A DNA stretch of 64,000 nucleotides from Flavobacterium sp. HBTb2-11-1 (GTDB lineage: Bacteria; Bacteroidota; Bacteroidia; Flavobacteriales; Flavobacteriaceae). A model generated the notes under the pieces. It was not told the origin of the DNA, searched no databases, and saw only the letters and a list, made by a program, of their open reading frames with translations. The DNA lies in NCBI RefSeq assembly GCF_009826975.1, contig NZ_WUMO01000001.1:186001-250000 (forward strand). The letters run 5' to 3'. Made by a program: the position numbers and the translations under genes. Shown here in pieces: positions 1 through 9,400 of the stretch; position 1 is the stretch's first letter; each line of letters opens with the position of its first letter.

Positions 1-22
1 GCGCTCTTTGCGGTTAAATGAA

Positions 23-1339
23 TTACAAATCAAATCCTAAATTCACACCTAATTTCATGGCAATGATTTTAGTAATTCTTTGTTTTAATTCTGGTATTTT
101 GATGCTTTCGATAACGGCATTTGAGAATGCGTACATCAATAAAGCTTTAGCTTCTTTTTTCGGGATTCCGCGTGACTGCATGTAGAACATTGCTGTTTCG
201 TCCAATTGTCCCACAGTACATCCGTGAGAACATTTTACATCATCAGCAAAAATTTCCAATTGAGGTTTTGCATTGATAGTTGCTTTGTCACTCAATAAAA
301 TATTGTTGCTTTTTTGGAAAGCATTTGTTTTTTGAGCTTCTTTTTCAACCAAAACTTTTCCGTTGAAAACTCCTGTCGAACGATCAGAGAAAATTCCTTT
401 ATAATCTTGGAAACTTTCGCAGTTCGGCGTTGCGTGGTTTACCAAAGTATAATGGTCAACGTGTTGTTTGTCATTTAAGATAGAAATTCCGTTAAGTGTA
501 CTTGTCAATCTTTCTCCGAAATGGTAAAAGTTTAAGTTGTTACGAGTTAAATTTCCTCCAAATGAGAAAGTATGAACAGACGCATGGCTTTCTTGCTGTT
601 GAGAAACGTAAGTATTGTCAATTAAATTCGCTTCGTTATTATCGTTTTGAATTTTGTAATAATCAACAATCGCACGTTTTTGGGCAAAAATCTCTGTAAC
701 AGAGTTTGTTAAAACCGGATTTTCGTTCAAACTTTGGTGACGCTCAATAATTTGAACATGTGAATTTTCGCCCACAATAACCAAATTTCTTGGCTGAACC
801 ATTAAAGCAGCTTCATTTCCAGTTGAGAAATACATAATCTCAATTGGTTTGTCAGCCACCTTTTTCTTTGGGATATTGATAAATGCACCTTCAATTGCAA
901 AAGCCGTATTCAATGAAGTCAAGCTGTCATCTTTACTCGCAATTTGATTAAAGTAGGTATCAATAACCATTTTATATTTTGGTTTGGTCAATGCCGAAGA
1001 CATTAAGCAAACATCGATTCCGTCATGCGTTGTAGAAGATAAATGCGAACTGAAAACCCCATCGATAAATACTAATTTGTAAGTATCAATTTCGTGTAAA
1101 AAGTATTTTTTTACTTGGTTAAATTCGATTGCATTTTCTTGCTTTGGAAAAACCGTAAAGTCATTTTTTAGGATGGCATTTAACGATGTATATTTCCAAG
1201 CTTCTTCTTTTTTGGTTGGGAAACCTTTATTTTCGAAGTTTTTTAAAGCATTTGTGCGTATGTCATGTAAATCTGAATGTACATCGACACGCTCTTCAAA
1301 AGCCATAAAAGACGATACTAATTTTTCTTTTAAATCCAT
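23..1339 (-). CDS. sufD: Fe-S cluster assembly scaffold subunit SufD
   Basis: SufD (438 residues) pairs with SufB in the cytosolic SufBC2D scaffold on which [Fe-S] clusters are built. The C-terminal third carries the family pattern CSHGCTVGQLDE, including the conserved Cys and His, followed by FYMQSRGIPKKEA. The length is normal for the family. It is the last suf gene in the window, after sufC on the same strand with a 66-bp gap; a sufS cysteine desulfurase would usually follow beyond the window edge, but that is inference. The start at 1339 gives MDLKEKL and fits the family. The gap to sufC holds only short iterated repeats, so it is probably co-transcribed with sufC. Confidence 0.95.
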   Translation of the reverse strand: MDLKEKLVSSFMAFEERVDVHSDLHDIRTNALKNFENKGFPTKKEEAWKYTSLNAILKNDFTVFPKQENAIEFNQVKKYFLHEIDTYKLVFIDGVFSSHLSSTTHDGIDVCLMSSALTKPKYKMVIDTYFNQIASKDDSLTSLNTAFAIEGAFINIPKKKVADKPIEIMYFSTGNEAALMVQPRNLVIVGENSHVQIIERHQSLNENPVLTNSVTEIFAQKRAIVDYYKIQNDNNEANLIDNTYVSQQQESHASVHTFSFGGNLTRNNLNFYHFGERLTSTLNGISILNDKQHVDHYTLVNHATPNCESFQDYKGIFSDRSTGVFNGKVLVEKEAQKTNAFQKSNNILLSDKATINAKPQLEIFADDVKCSHGCTVGQLDETAMFYMQSRGIPKKEAKALLMYAFSNAVIESIKIPELKQRITKIIAMKLGVNLGFDL

Positions 1340-1345
1340 TTTCTT

Positions 1346-1400
1346 AGTTGTAAGTTATGAGTTATGAGTTATGAGTTTTTGCAAACTGCAAACTGTAACT
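1346..1400. repeat. Short iterated GTTATGA repeat in the sufC-sufD gap
   Basis: Three near-perfect copies of the heptamer GTTATGA stand in tandem, followed by paired GCAAACT units. The tract fills nearly the whole 66-bp space between sufC and sufD. It has no coding potential and looks like replication-slippage spacer DNA, a type that recurs in other operon gaps here. Confidence 0.7.
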
Positions 1401-1405
1401 CTAAA

Positions 1406-2152
1406 CTAGTTTTCTGCCTTGATCCAATCGTAACCCTTTTCCTCTAGCTCATATGCTAATTCTTTTCCTCCAGATTTTACGATTCTTCCGTTGTAAAGAA
1501 CGTGAACGAAATCAGGAACGATATAATCTAACAAACGTTGGTAGTGTGTAATTACGATAATAGCGTTTTTGTCGCTTTTTAATTTGTTTACACCATTAGC
1601 AACGATTCTTAAAGCATCGATATCAAGACCAGAATCGGTTTCGTCAAGGATAGCTAATTTTGGCTCTAACATTGCCATTTGGAAAATCTCGTTTCTTTTT
1701 TTCTCTCCTCCAGAAAATCCTTCGTTAAGAGAACGAGAAAGGAATTTACGGTCAATTTCTAATAATTCAGATTTCTCGCGAATTACTTTCAACATTTCGT
1801 TAGCAGGCATTTCTTCTTGTCCGTTTGCTTTACGAGTTTCGTTGATAGCCGTTTTCATGAAGTTAGTGACGCTAACTCCAGGAATTTCTACTGGATATTG
1901 AAAAGAAAGGAAAACTCCTTTGTGCGCTCTTTCTTCAGGAGCTAAATCAGCAAGATCTTCTCCGTCAAGAATTACTTCACCATCTGTAACTTCATAGTTT
2001 TCGTTTCCTGCAATTACAGCAGAAAGTGTACTTTTTCCAGAACCGTTTGGTCCCATAATAGCGTGAACTTCTCCAGCTTTTACTTCTATATTAATTCCTT
2101 TAAGGATTTCTTTATCACCAATTGCGGCGTGAAGGTTTTTTATTGATAACAT
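1406..2152 (-). CDS. sufC: Fe-S cluster assembly ATPase SufC
   Basis: SufC is the ABC-type ATPase of the SufBCD scaffold; ATP binding drives the change that lets clusters form between SufB and SufD. Visible motifs are Walker A GPNGSGKST (about residues 34-42), the signature FSGGE (146-150), Walker B AILDE (about 167-171) and the H-loop His in ITHYQ (about 203). I start it at 2152 (MLSIKNLHAA), as the family does; a longer frame to 2182 would add ten residues encoded by the repeat tract. It has no transmembrane segments, as expected for SufC. It lies between sufB (158 bp upstream) and sufD (66 bp downstream). Confidence 0.96.
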   Translation of the reverse strand: MLSIKNLHAAIGDKEILKGINIEVKAGEVHAIMGPNGSGKSTLSAVIAGNENYEVTDGEVILDGEDLADLAPEERAHKGVFLSFQYPVEIPGVSVTNFMKTAINETRKANGQEEMPANEMLKVIREKSELLEIDRKFLSRSLNEGFSGGEKKRNEIFQMAMLEPKLAILDETDSGLDIDALRIVANGVNKLKSDKNAIIVITHYQRLLDYIVPDFVHVLYNGRIVKSGGKELAYELEEKGYDWIKAEN

Positions 2153-2159
2153 CTTTTTT

Positions 2160-2306
2160 TTGTTTAAAGTTTCAAGTTTCAAGTTCTCAGTTGTGCTGAA
2201 AAGCGAAACTTTGAAAAATCTTTTATTTTAATATGATATAAAATTCTTTTTTAATGGTTGCAAAAGTAAGTTTAGGATCAAAAACTTGAAACCTGAAACC
2301 TGAAAT
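2160..2306. repeat. Inverted TTTCAAG-type repeats in the sufB-sufC gap
   Basis: The 158-bp gap between sufB and sufC has iterated TTTCAAG units at about 2162-2186 and the inverse-oriented units AACTTGAAACCTGAAACC at about 2281-2300. The two tracts can pair with each other across an AT-rich loop. The same heptamer family recurs at 23368-23388 and 59360-59420. Confidence 0.7.
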
Positions 2307-2310
2307 TTTT

Positions 2311-3759
2311 TTAACCTACAGATCCTTCTAAAGAAATCTCTAATAATTTTTGTGCTTCAACAGCAAATTCCATTGGAAGTTTGTTCAAGACATCTTTACT
2401 GAAACCGTTTACAATTAAGGCAATCGCTTTTTCAGTCGGAATACCTCTTTGGTTGCAATAGAAAACCTGATCTTCTCCAATTTTACTTGTAGTTGCTTCG
2501 TGCTCGATTTTTGCAGTTGGATTTTTACTTTCGATATAAGGGAAAGTATGTGCACCACAATTGTTACCCATTAATAATGAGTCACATTGAGAAAAGTTTC
2601 TTGCATTCTCTGCTCTTGGCGAGATTTGCACTAAACCACGGTAGCTATTTTGTGATTTTCCAGCCGAAATACCTTTAGAAATAATAGTCGATTTAGTGTT
2701 TTTTCCTAAATGGATCATTTTTGTTCCAGTATCCGCCTGTTGGAAATTATTTGTTACAGCAATAGAATAAAATTCTCCTACTGAATTATCTCCTTTTAAT
2801 ACGCAAGAAGGATATTTCCAAGTTACGGCAGAACCTGTTTCAACTTGTGTCCAAGAAATTTTAGCGTTTGTTTCGCATAAACCTCTTTTGGTTACAAAGT
2901 TGTAAACTCCACCTTTTCCTTCTTTATTTCCAGGGAACCAGTTTTGAACGGTAGAATATTTAATTTCAGCATCATCCAAAGCGATTAATTCAACCACAGC
3001 AGCGTGTAATTGATTTTCGTCACGACTTGGAGCAGTACATCCTTCAAGGTAAGAAACGTAGCTTCCTTCGTCAGCAATAACCAGCGTTCTTTCGAATTGT
3101 CCAGTTCCTGCTTGGTTGATTCTGAAATAAGTTGAAAGTTCCATTGGGCATTTAACGCCTTTTGGAATATAACAGAAACTTCCGTCAGAGAAAACTGCTG
3201 AGTTTAACGCTGCGTAGAAGTTATCTTTTTGAGGTACAACAGTTCCTAAATATTTTTTCACTAATTCTGGATGTTCTTTGATTGCTTCAGAAATCGGACA
3301 GAAAATAATTCCTTTTTCAGCCAAAGTTTTCTTGAAAGTAGTAGCAACAGAAACAGAATCGACAACAATATCCATTGCGATATTGTTCATTTTTTTCTGT
3401 TCGTCGATAGAGATTCCCAATTTTTTGTACATCTCTAATAATTCTGGATCAACATCGTCCAAAGTTTTATTAGGATCTACTTGTTTTGGAGCTGAATAGT
3501 AAGAAATCGCCTGAAAGTCTGGTTTTTCATAACTTACGTTTGCCCATTCTGGTTCGATCATTTCTTTCCAAGCACGGAAAGCTTCGATACGCCATTCGGT
3601 CATCCATTCAGGTTCTTCTTTTTTAAGAGAAATAGCTCTTACAATTTCTTCGTTTAAGCCAATAGGGAAAGTTTCAGATTCTATATTGGTATAAAATCCG
3701 TACTCATATTCTTTAGTTTCCAGTTCGATCTTTAAATCGTCTTCGGTGTATTTGCTCAT
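2311..3759 (-). CDS. sufB: Fe-S cluster assembly scaffold subunit SufB
   Basis: SufB (482 residues) is the main scaffold subunit of SufBC2D and accepts persulfide sulfur and iron for cluster assembly in the cytosol. Family hallmarks are visible: [20 protein letters not shown] near residue 155, [19 protein letters not shown] in the middle, and the C-terminal [20 protein letters not shown] with the conserved Cys. The length is typical (about 480). The start at 3759 (MSKYTEDD) matches the family. It follows the sufA-like gene after 85 bp and precedes sufC, the usual Bacteroidota order. Confidence 0.97.
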   Translation of the reverse strand: MSKYTEDDLKIELETKEYEYGFYTNIESETFPIGLNEEIVRAISLKKEEPEWMTEWRIEAFRAWKEMIEPEWANVSYEKPDFQAISYYSAPKQVDPNKTLDDVDPELLEMYKKLGISIDEQKKMNNIAMDIVVDSVSVATTFKKTLAEKGIIFCPISEAIKEHPELVKKYLGTVVPQKDNFYAALNSAVFSDGSFCYIPKGVKCPMELSTYFRINQAGTGQFERTLVIADEGSYVSYLEGCTAPSRDENQLHAAVVELIALDDAEIKYSTVQNWFPGNKEGKGGVYNFVTKRGLCETNAKISWTQVETGSAVTWKYPSCVLKGDNSVGEFYSIAVTNNFQQADTGTKMIHLGKNTKSTIISKGISAGKSQNSYRGLVQISPRAENARNFSQCDSLLMGNNCGAHTFPYIESKNPTAKIEHEATTSKIGEDQVFYCNQRGIPTEKAIALIVNGFSKDVLNKLPMEFAVEAQKLLEISLEGSVG

Positions 3760-3844
3760 TATTTTTGTTGTTGTCTAATGTTTTGAAGTCTAAAATTCGA
3801 AAGTCAATCAAAGTCTTTATGACTTGAGAACTTTCAGCTTTTGA

Positions 3845-4174
3845 CTAAAGAGAAAATGATTCTCCGCATCCGCAAGTTCTGCTCGCGTTAGGATTATTGA
3901 AAACAAAACCTTTTCCGTTTAATCCGCCAGAAAATTCTAAGATTGTTCCAGCTAAATAAAGGAATGATTTTTTTTCAACAGCAATAGATATATCGTTGTC
4001 TACAAATATTTTGTCGTTGTCGTTTTTGGTTTTATCAAATTTTAACTCATAAGATAAACCAGAGCATCCGCCGCTTTTTACACCAACTCTTACATAGTCG
4101 TGCGCAGCATCAAAACCGTCGTCTTTCATTAAGTCGATGATTTTCTTTTTGGCAGTATCAGAAACTTTTATCAT
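3845..4174 (-). CDS. sufA: A-type Fe-S carrier protein (HesB/IscA/SufA family)
   Basis: This 109-residue A-type carrier probably moves clusters from SufBCD to client proteins. The three family cysteines are present: one in GGCSGL near residue 38 and two in the C-terminal CGCGESFSL. I place the start at 4174 (MIKVSDTAKKKI); an in-frame upstream extension to 4204 gives a basic leader unlike the family. It is the promoter-proximal gene of the suf operon. A perfect -7 box lies about 100 bp upstream. SufA, ErpA and IscA cannot be told apart by motif alone; the symbol rests on the operon context. Confidence 0.9.
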   Translation of the reverse strand: MIKVSDTAKKKIIDLMKDDGFDAAHDYVRVGVKSGGCSGLSYELKFDKTKNDNDKIFVDNDISIAVEKKSFLYLAGTILEFSGGLNGKGFVFNNPNASRTCGCGESFSL

Positions 4175-4271
4175 GGTTCTTAGATGTTTGTTTTTAATGA
4201 ACATTTACTTCTGTATAAAAATTATTACAGATTTAAAACGCTAATTTTCAATGTTAAATAGAAATTGTCTG

Positions 4272-4279
4272 CAAAGATA
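4272..4279 (-). promoter_or_regulatory. -7 promoter box of the suf operon
   Basis: TATCTTTG on the minus strand, a full match to the Bacteroidota TAnnTTTG box, about 98 bp upstream of the sufA-like start. No convincing -33 TTTG was found at normal spacing. Confidence 0.6.
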
Positions 4280-4479
4280 CGACTTAAAAACCTTTTTCCA
4301 TAACGGTTCACATTATTATAACAAATGAGAAAATAGATAATACTTATTTTGACAAAATCGATCTTAAAAACAGTTCTAAAATTTAAAAAGAAATCCTTTT
4401 TTAGAATTAAGCTGCAAATATCGCTCCTAAATGTTAAAAAACAAGTATTTCTACTGATTAAAGCCATTTTTTATTCAAT

Positions 4480-4487
4480 TATTTTTG
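4480..4487 (+). promoter_or_regulatory. -7 promoter box of the coiled-coil protein gene
   Basis: TATTTTTG, a full TAnnTTTG match, 20 bp before the ATG at 4507, which implies a very short leader. Confidence 0.5.
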
Positions 4488-4506
4488 CAAAAAATTTGGA
4501 GTAATT

Positions 4507-5427
4507 ATGAAAAAACAAAATGAAATAAAGTGGTTTAAACCCATGTTTGCTATAATTTTTGTTTTAGGAGTAGGTGCTGTGGTCTGGGTTTTTAGCAGTG
4601 AACCTGATAAGAATAATAGCGAAGTAAAAGAGGAAAGTATTGCCAATAGCATCTCATTTGAAAGTAAGGAAACAAGTGAGCAAAAGAATATTTTGGATTC
4701 TCTAAATACATTAAAAAATGCATACGATCAGGCTATTTTAGAAAAAACAGCTTTATCTAAAGAATTAGAGTTAGAGCGTAAAAATGTTGAGAACTTAGTC
4801 GCAATTATTAAAGCTTCTAATAATCCATCGGCGGAGCAGATAAGAGTTTATCGAAATCAGCTTTCAGATTTGAATGCATCATTAGAAAGCAGAGTTCAGG
4901 AAATTAAAAAACTGAAATCTCAAAATAAAAATTTACTGACCGAAATTGAAAGCCAGAATGTTGTCATGTATAAACAAAAGGTGGAAAACGACACATTGGT
5001 TTCTAAACAAAAAAAGTTAGAATCGACTTTAAAAGATGCTTCAAAATTGTATCTAAGCAATTTTAAAGCAGTTGCGCTTCGTGAAAAAAGTTCTGGAGCC
5101 GAATTGGAAACAACGAAAGCAAAGAATACAAAAAAACTTAAAATTAGTTTTACTGTTAACGGAAATGCCGTTGCAAAAACTGGAAAAAGAGTTTTTTATG
5201 TTCAAGTCTTAGATCAGAAAAACACCGTTTTGGGAGATAATAAACTGATTGAATTTGGTAATGAGAAAGCGCTTGTTTACAGTTTTATAGTAAGTACAGA
5301 TTTTCAAGGCAAATCGGTAAATGCGTACGGAATTTTGAATGCTGACCAGTTTAAGAAGGGAACTTATTTTGTGAATTACTTTGATAAGCAGGAAATAATG
5401 GGAAGCACTTCTGTAACTTTAGAATAA
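4507..5427 (+). CDS. Membrane-anchored coiled-coil protein, unknown function
   Basis: 306 residues. An N-terminal hydrophobic segment (about 13-30, MFAIIFVLGVGAVVWVF) after a basic start suggests a signal anchor with the rest in the periplasm. Residues about 55-190 are rich in Lys, Glu and Leu with heptad-like spacing (LDSLNTLKNAYDQAI, LEKTALSKELELERKN) and should form a long coiled coil. The last 100 residues are less charged and may be a small beta domain. I do not recognise the family. It is a stand-alone gene with its own -7 box; the next gene also has its own. Confidence 0.75.
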   Translation: MKKQNEIKWFKPMFAIIFVLGVGAVVWVFSSEPDKNNSEVKEESIANSISFESKETSEQKNILDSLNTLKNAYDQAILEKTALSKELELERKNVENLVAIIKASNNPSAEQIRVYRNQLSDLNASLESRVQEIKKLKSQNKNLLTEIESQNVVMYKQKVENDTLVSKQKKLESTLKDASKLYLSNFKAVALREKSSGAELETTKAKNTKKLKISFTVNGNAVAKTGKRVFYVQVLDQKNTVLGDNKLIEFGNEKALVYSFIVSTDFQGKSVNAYGILNADQFKKGTYFVNYFDKQEIMGSTSVTLE

Positions 5428-5472
5428 AAGTTTTTTTGACTTTAAAATTTAGCAAAAGGAGTTTGAATTTTC

Positions 5473-5480
5473 TAGCTTTG
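5473..5480 (+). promoter_or_regulatory. -7 promoter box of the MBL hydrolase gene
   Basis: TAGCTTTG, a full TAnnTTTG match, 21 bp before the ATG at 5502. Confidence 0.5.
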
Positions 5481-5501
5481 TTCTTTTAGAAAATCATTCT
5501 C

Positions 5502-6359
5502 ATGAAACTTTACCCAATAGAATCCGGAAATTTTAAACTAGACGGAGGTGCAATGTTTGGTGTTGTTCCGAAGACAATCTGGAACAAGACAAATCCTGCC
5601 GATGCTAATAATTTAATTGATATTGCTGCTCGATGTTTATTGATCGAAGACGGAAATCGTCTTATTTTGATTGATACAGGAATGGGCGATAAACAATCAG
5701 AAAAGTTTTTTGGGTATTATTCGCTTTGGGGATCGCATTCTTTAGATAAATCTTTAGCGAAATATGGTTTTAACCGAGACGATATTACAGACGTTTTTAT
5801 GACGCATCTTCATTTTGATCATTGTGGCGGAAGCGTTCAGTGGAATTCGGATAAAACGGGTTACGAACCAGCTTTTAAAAACGCTAAATTTTGGACAAAC
5901 GAAAATCATTGGGAATGGGCAACAAAACCTAATGCCCGTGAAAAAGCATCTTTTTTGTCTGAAAATATTCTGCCAATGCAAGAAAGCGGCCAATTACATT
6001 TTATTGAGAGACCTGAATCTGATTTTGGTTTTTCTAAAGAATTAAATTTCGACATCTATTATGTCGATGGCCACACCGAGAAACAGATGATTCCTTATAT
6101 CAAATATCAAGATAAAACGATTGTTTTTTGTGCCGATTTATTAGCAACAGCCGGACATATTCCGTTGCCGTATGTTATGGGTTACGATACGCGACCTTTG
6201 CTGACAATGCCGGAGAAATCAAAGTTCTTGAATTTGGCTGCAGATAACAATCATTATTTGTTTCTGGAACACGATGCCCACAATCAAATAATTACTGTTG
6301 AACATACCGAAAAAGGTGTTCGATTGAAAGATGTTTTTACTTGCGAAGAAATTTTGTAG
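5502..6359 (+). CDS. MBL-fold metallo-hydrolase
   Basis: 285-residue metallo-beta-lactamase-fold hydrolase. The zinc motif THLHFDHCGG (His/His/Asp/His at about 101-106) is intact. Further likely ligands are His in DGHTEKQ (about 189), Asp in FCADLLATAGH and His in LEHDAHN near the C-terminus. There is no signal peptide, so it is probably cytosolic. The shape resembles quorum-quenching lactonase-like or generic MBL hydrolases, but the substrate cannot be read from the sequence. It is monocistronic: its own -7 box before it and a strong bidirectional hairpin after it. Confidence 0.88.
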   Translation: MKLYPIESGNFKLDGGAMFGVVPKTIWNKTNPADANNLIDIAARCLLIEDGNRLILIDTGMGDKQSEKFFGYYSLWGSHSLDKSLAKYGFNRDDITDVFMTHLHFDHCGGSVQWNSDKTGYEPAFKNAKFWTNENHWEWATKPNAREKASFLSENILPMQESGQLHFIERPESDFGFSKELNFDIYYVDGHTEKQMIPYIKYQDKTIVFCADLLATAGHIPLPYVMGYDTRPLLTMPEKSKFLNLAADNNHYLFLEHDAHNQIITVEHTEKGVRLKDVFTCEEIL

Positions 6360-6373
6360 CAAAATCAAATAAA

Positions 6374-6411
6374 AAAAATCCCGTTTTCAACATTCTGAAA
6401 ACGGGATTTTT
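6374..6411. terminator. Bidirectional terminator
   Basis: A 16-bp perfect stem (6374-6389 with 6396-6411) around a 6-nt loop, built on CCCGTTTTCA, with A-run and T-run ends on both strands. It serves the convergent MBL hydrolase and T9SS mosaic genes. Confidence 0.92.
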
Positions 6412-6432
6412 AAATCAAATTAAATTCTAAAT

Positions 6433-9400
6433 CTATTCTATTATTACTTTTTTCGCAGAAGCAGCATCTCCATTGATTAAGTATATATAATAAATCCCTT
6501 TTGGCAATCCAGACAAATCGACCGTATTCTCTGTGTTTGTATTGTATAATGTAAAAGATTTTACTAATTGACCTAATGAGTTGTAAACTGTTGCTTTGTC
6601 TAATGCAATGTTATGGATGTTCATTTCTCCTTTTGTTGGGTTTGGATATACAATAACTTGACTAAACTCAGATTTGTCAATGCCTAGACTTTTGCAAGTA
6701 TTAGAATAAGCAGTGGTCGATTCTTTGATGCTTGACCAATTTGCATTTGAGTAATTCTCATCATCAACTTGTATACAGCTGAGAGTTGTAAGTCCCAAGA
6801 AAGTAGTATACAATGCAGAAGCAGATTTCTTTCCAGTATTTGATGGCAGAATAAAATTAGCATTGTTTCCGTTTCGAAGATTTAAGTAAACCAAAGGGTT
6901 ATTAACAACATAAACAATTCTAAGTCTAGTATTTTTGGATAAATCTAATGTCGTAAGCTGATTTGAAGAAGCATTCAACGTTTCTAAAAGTAAATTGTTG
7001 CTTACATCAAGAGAGGTAATTTGGTTATAGCTTATATCTAAAGTTGTTAATGAAGTAAAATATTCAATACCCGTCAGATTTTTAATATTGCTATTTGAAA
7101 GGTCTAAACTTGTTATCGAAGTTGCATCGGCAACTGTGATTTTTCCATTAAGACCATCGGTATCAATTCCTAAATCAATTAACCTCTGTTCAAAATTAGT
7201 GTCAAGAAGCGCTACATATTCTACTGCGCAAGTGGTATTGTAAGTGGCCCAAGAATCTTTAGCATTCATCCAGTTTTTATTCGCATAAGCTACATCATCA
7301 ACTTGAATACAGGTTAATTTCGGGTTGTTTTTCAAGTTATCAACCATAGTGGTATTGATAAATTTGGTATTGTTTCCGTTTTTTAAATTAAGATTAATTA
7401 ATTGATTAGAAGCACATTTTAGATAGTCTAAAGCAGTGTTTTTTGAAATATCAAGAGACGTTAATAAATTAGAATTGCAATTTAAACCGCTTAATAAAAG
7501 ATTATTAGAAGTATCTAAACGAGTAATTTTATTAGAATCACATTCGATTCTGACCAGATTAGTGTTTTTTGAAGTATTTAAAACGGTTAGTTTATTGCTG
7601 TTACAATACAAACCGTTTAGTAAAATATTTTTAGAAATATCTAATTCTGTCAATTGATTATGATCGCAGATTAAATCTTCAAGAGCTGTATTTTGAGAAA
7701 GATCAAGGGTAGTTAATAAATTGGAATTACAGGTTAAGTGCACTAAAGCAATATTTTTTGAAACGTTTAAATCTTTTACCTTATTTCCAGTCATATATAA
7801 CCATCGTAAAGCTGTATTTTTAGAAACATTTATACTGTCTAGTTGGTTGTTGTGAAAGTAGAGACTTTTTAAGGCTATATTTTTAGAAACATCCAAAGCT
7901 GTTAACTGATTATCGCCTATAGATAAATCTTCTAAAGCAATATTATTAGAAAGATCGATGCTGGTAATTTGATTTCCATCGCAAAAAAGAGTTTTTATAG
8001 ACTTAAAATCTTCAATTCCAGATAAACTGTTAATTGATTTGTTCATAATAAACAATTCAGTTACCGAAGCTACTTTTGAGGTAAGAACTCTTCCGTCTGG
8101 AGTTCCAGAATCAGTTCCTTTAGCGATTAGAGCTTTTTCAAAATTCAGATCAGGAATTAAAGTATAGCCGTCATTACAGTTCGAATTAAAGTTTGCAGTG
8201 AGATCTTTTTTGCTTGACCAGTTTGCATTAGCGTAAGCCACGTCATCAACCTGTATGCAAGTTAAACTTGGGTTATTGGTAAAATTTAGATAGACAAGTT
8301 TATTATTGTTTCCATTTTTTAAATTTAGACTCGTTAATTGATTGGAATTAGTATATAATCCAACTAACGAAGTATTTACGCTAACATCTAAAGTGGTTAG
8401 TTGGTTTTTTGAACAATTTACAAATTCTAAAGCTTTATTTTTGCTTAGATTCAAATTTGTTAATTGATTAGATTGACAATACAATTCTGTTAGAGTAGTA
8501 ATTTGGGAAACATCCAATGAGGTTAATTTATTTTCGCGGCAATCCAGCAAATTTAAAGCTGTATTATTACTTACATCTAAACGAGTTAATTGACTTGTAT
8601 TACAGCCTAAAAATGTTAACGCAGTATTTGAGCTTACATCTAAAGAAGTATATTGGTTTGAACCCGAGTCCAATTTTGTTAGCGCCGTATTTGCTTTAAC
8701 ATTTAAAGATGTTAATTGATTCGAATAGCAGATCAAATTAAGCAAAGCAATATTATTACTTACGTCTAAAGAGGTTATTCTATTGGTATTACAATCTAGA
8801 GTAGTTAGAGCGGTATTTTTACTTACATTTAATGTTGTTAATGAATTTTGACTGCAATTCAAATCAGTTAATGCTACGAAGTCTTGTATTCCTGTTAAAT
8901 CTGAAATATTACTTTTGCTAACATCTAAAGAAGTTAAGGTGTTAATGTTAGATGTATGGATTTTTCCATCAAGTGGAAATCTATCTATTCCTAAATTGAT
9001 TAATTTTTGTTCAAAATTTGGATCTGGAATTAAAGTATAAGCAGGTTGCTCTCCAGGGGTATACAAAGCTGAAATTTCTTCTGGAGTCAAAACACGATTC
9101 CAGATACCAATATCATCGATTTCTCCTTTAAAATACTCATTAGTTGTATCTCCTGAAATTCGTCTTCCTATTCTAAAAAGATTGTTCGTAGTATTTAAGG
9201 CAACATTTTTTTCTGAAACAAATACACCATTTACATATAATGATACTTTGGTTCCGTTATAGGTAATTGCAAAAAAATACCAGTCATTACTTAAGTAATT
9301 AAAGTTGTTTACATAAAAATCATCACCTATGGCATTTGGCCCGGTTGAAGTTTCAAGATAACCTTTCGAGTAAACAGTAAGTCCAAATCTTTGAAATCTT

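Larger units (their letters stand above)
4175..4506. other. Divergent intergenic region, suf operon / coiled-coil gene
   Basis: 332 bp between divergent genes. It holds a -7 box for each side (4272-4279 minus, 4480-4487 plus) and otherwise AT-rich sequence. An open frame at 4225-4467 has no RBS context or family resemblance and crosses the suf promoter, so it is not called. Confidence 0.6.

Noticed and set aside
4225-4467. 80-codon minus-strand open frame upstream of the suf operon
   Set aside because: It crosses the suf promoter region, has biased hydrophobic/AT-driven composition and no recognisable motif.
6900-9000. Regularly spaced DNA repeats that could suggest a CRISPR array
   Set aside because: They are the codons of 21-residue leucine-rich repeats inside one long reading frame.
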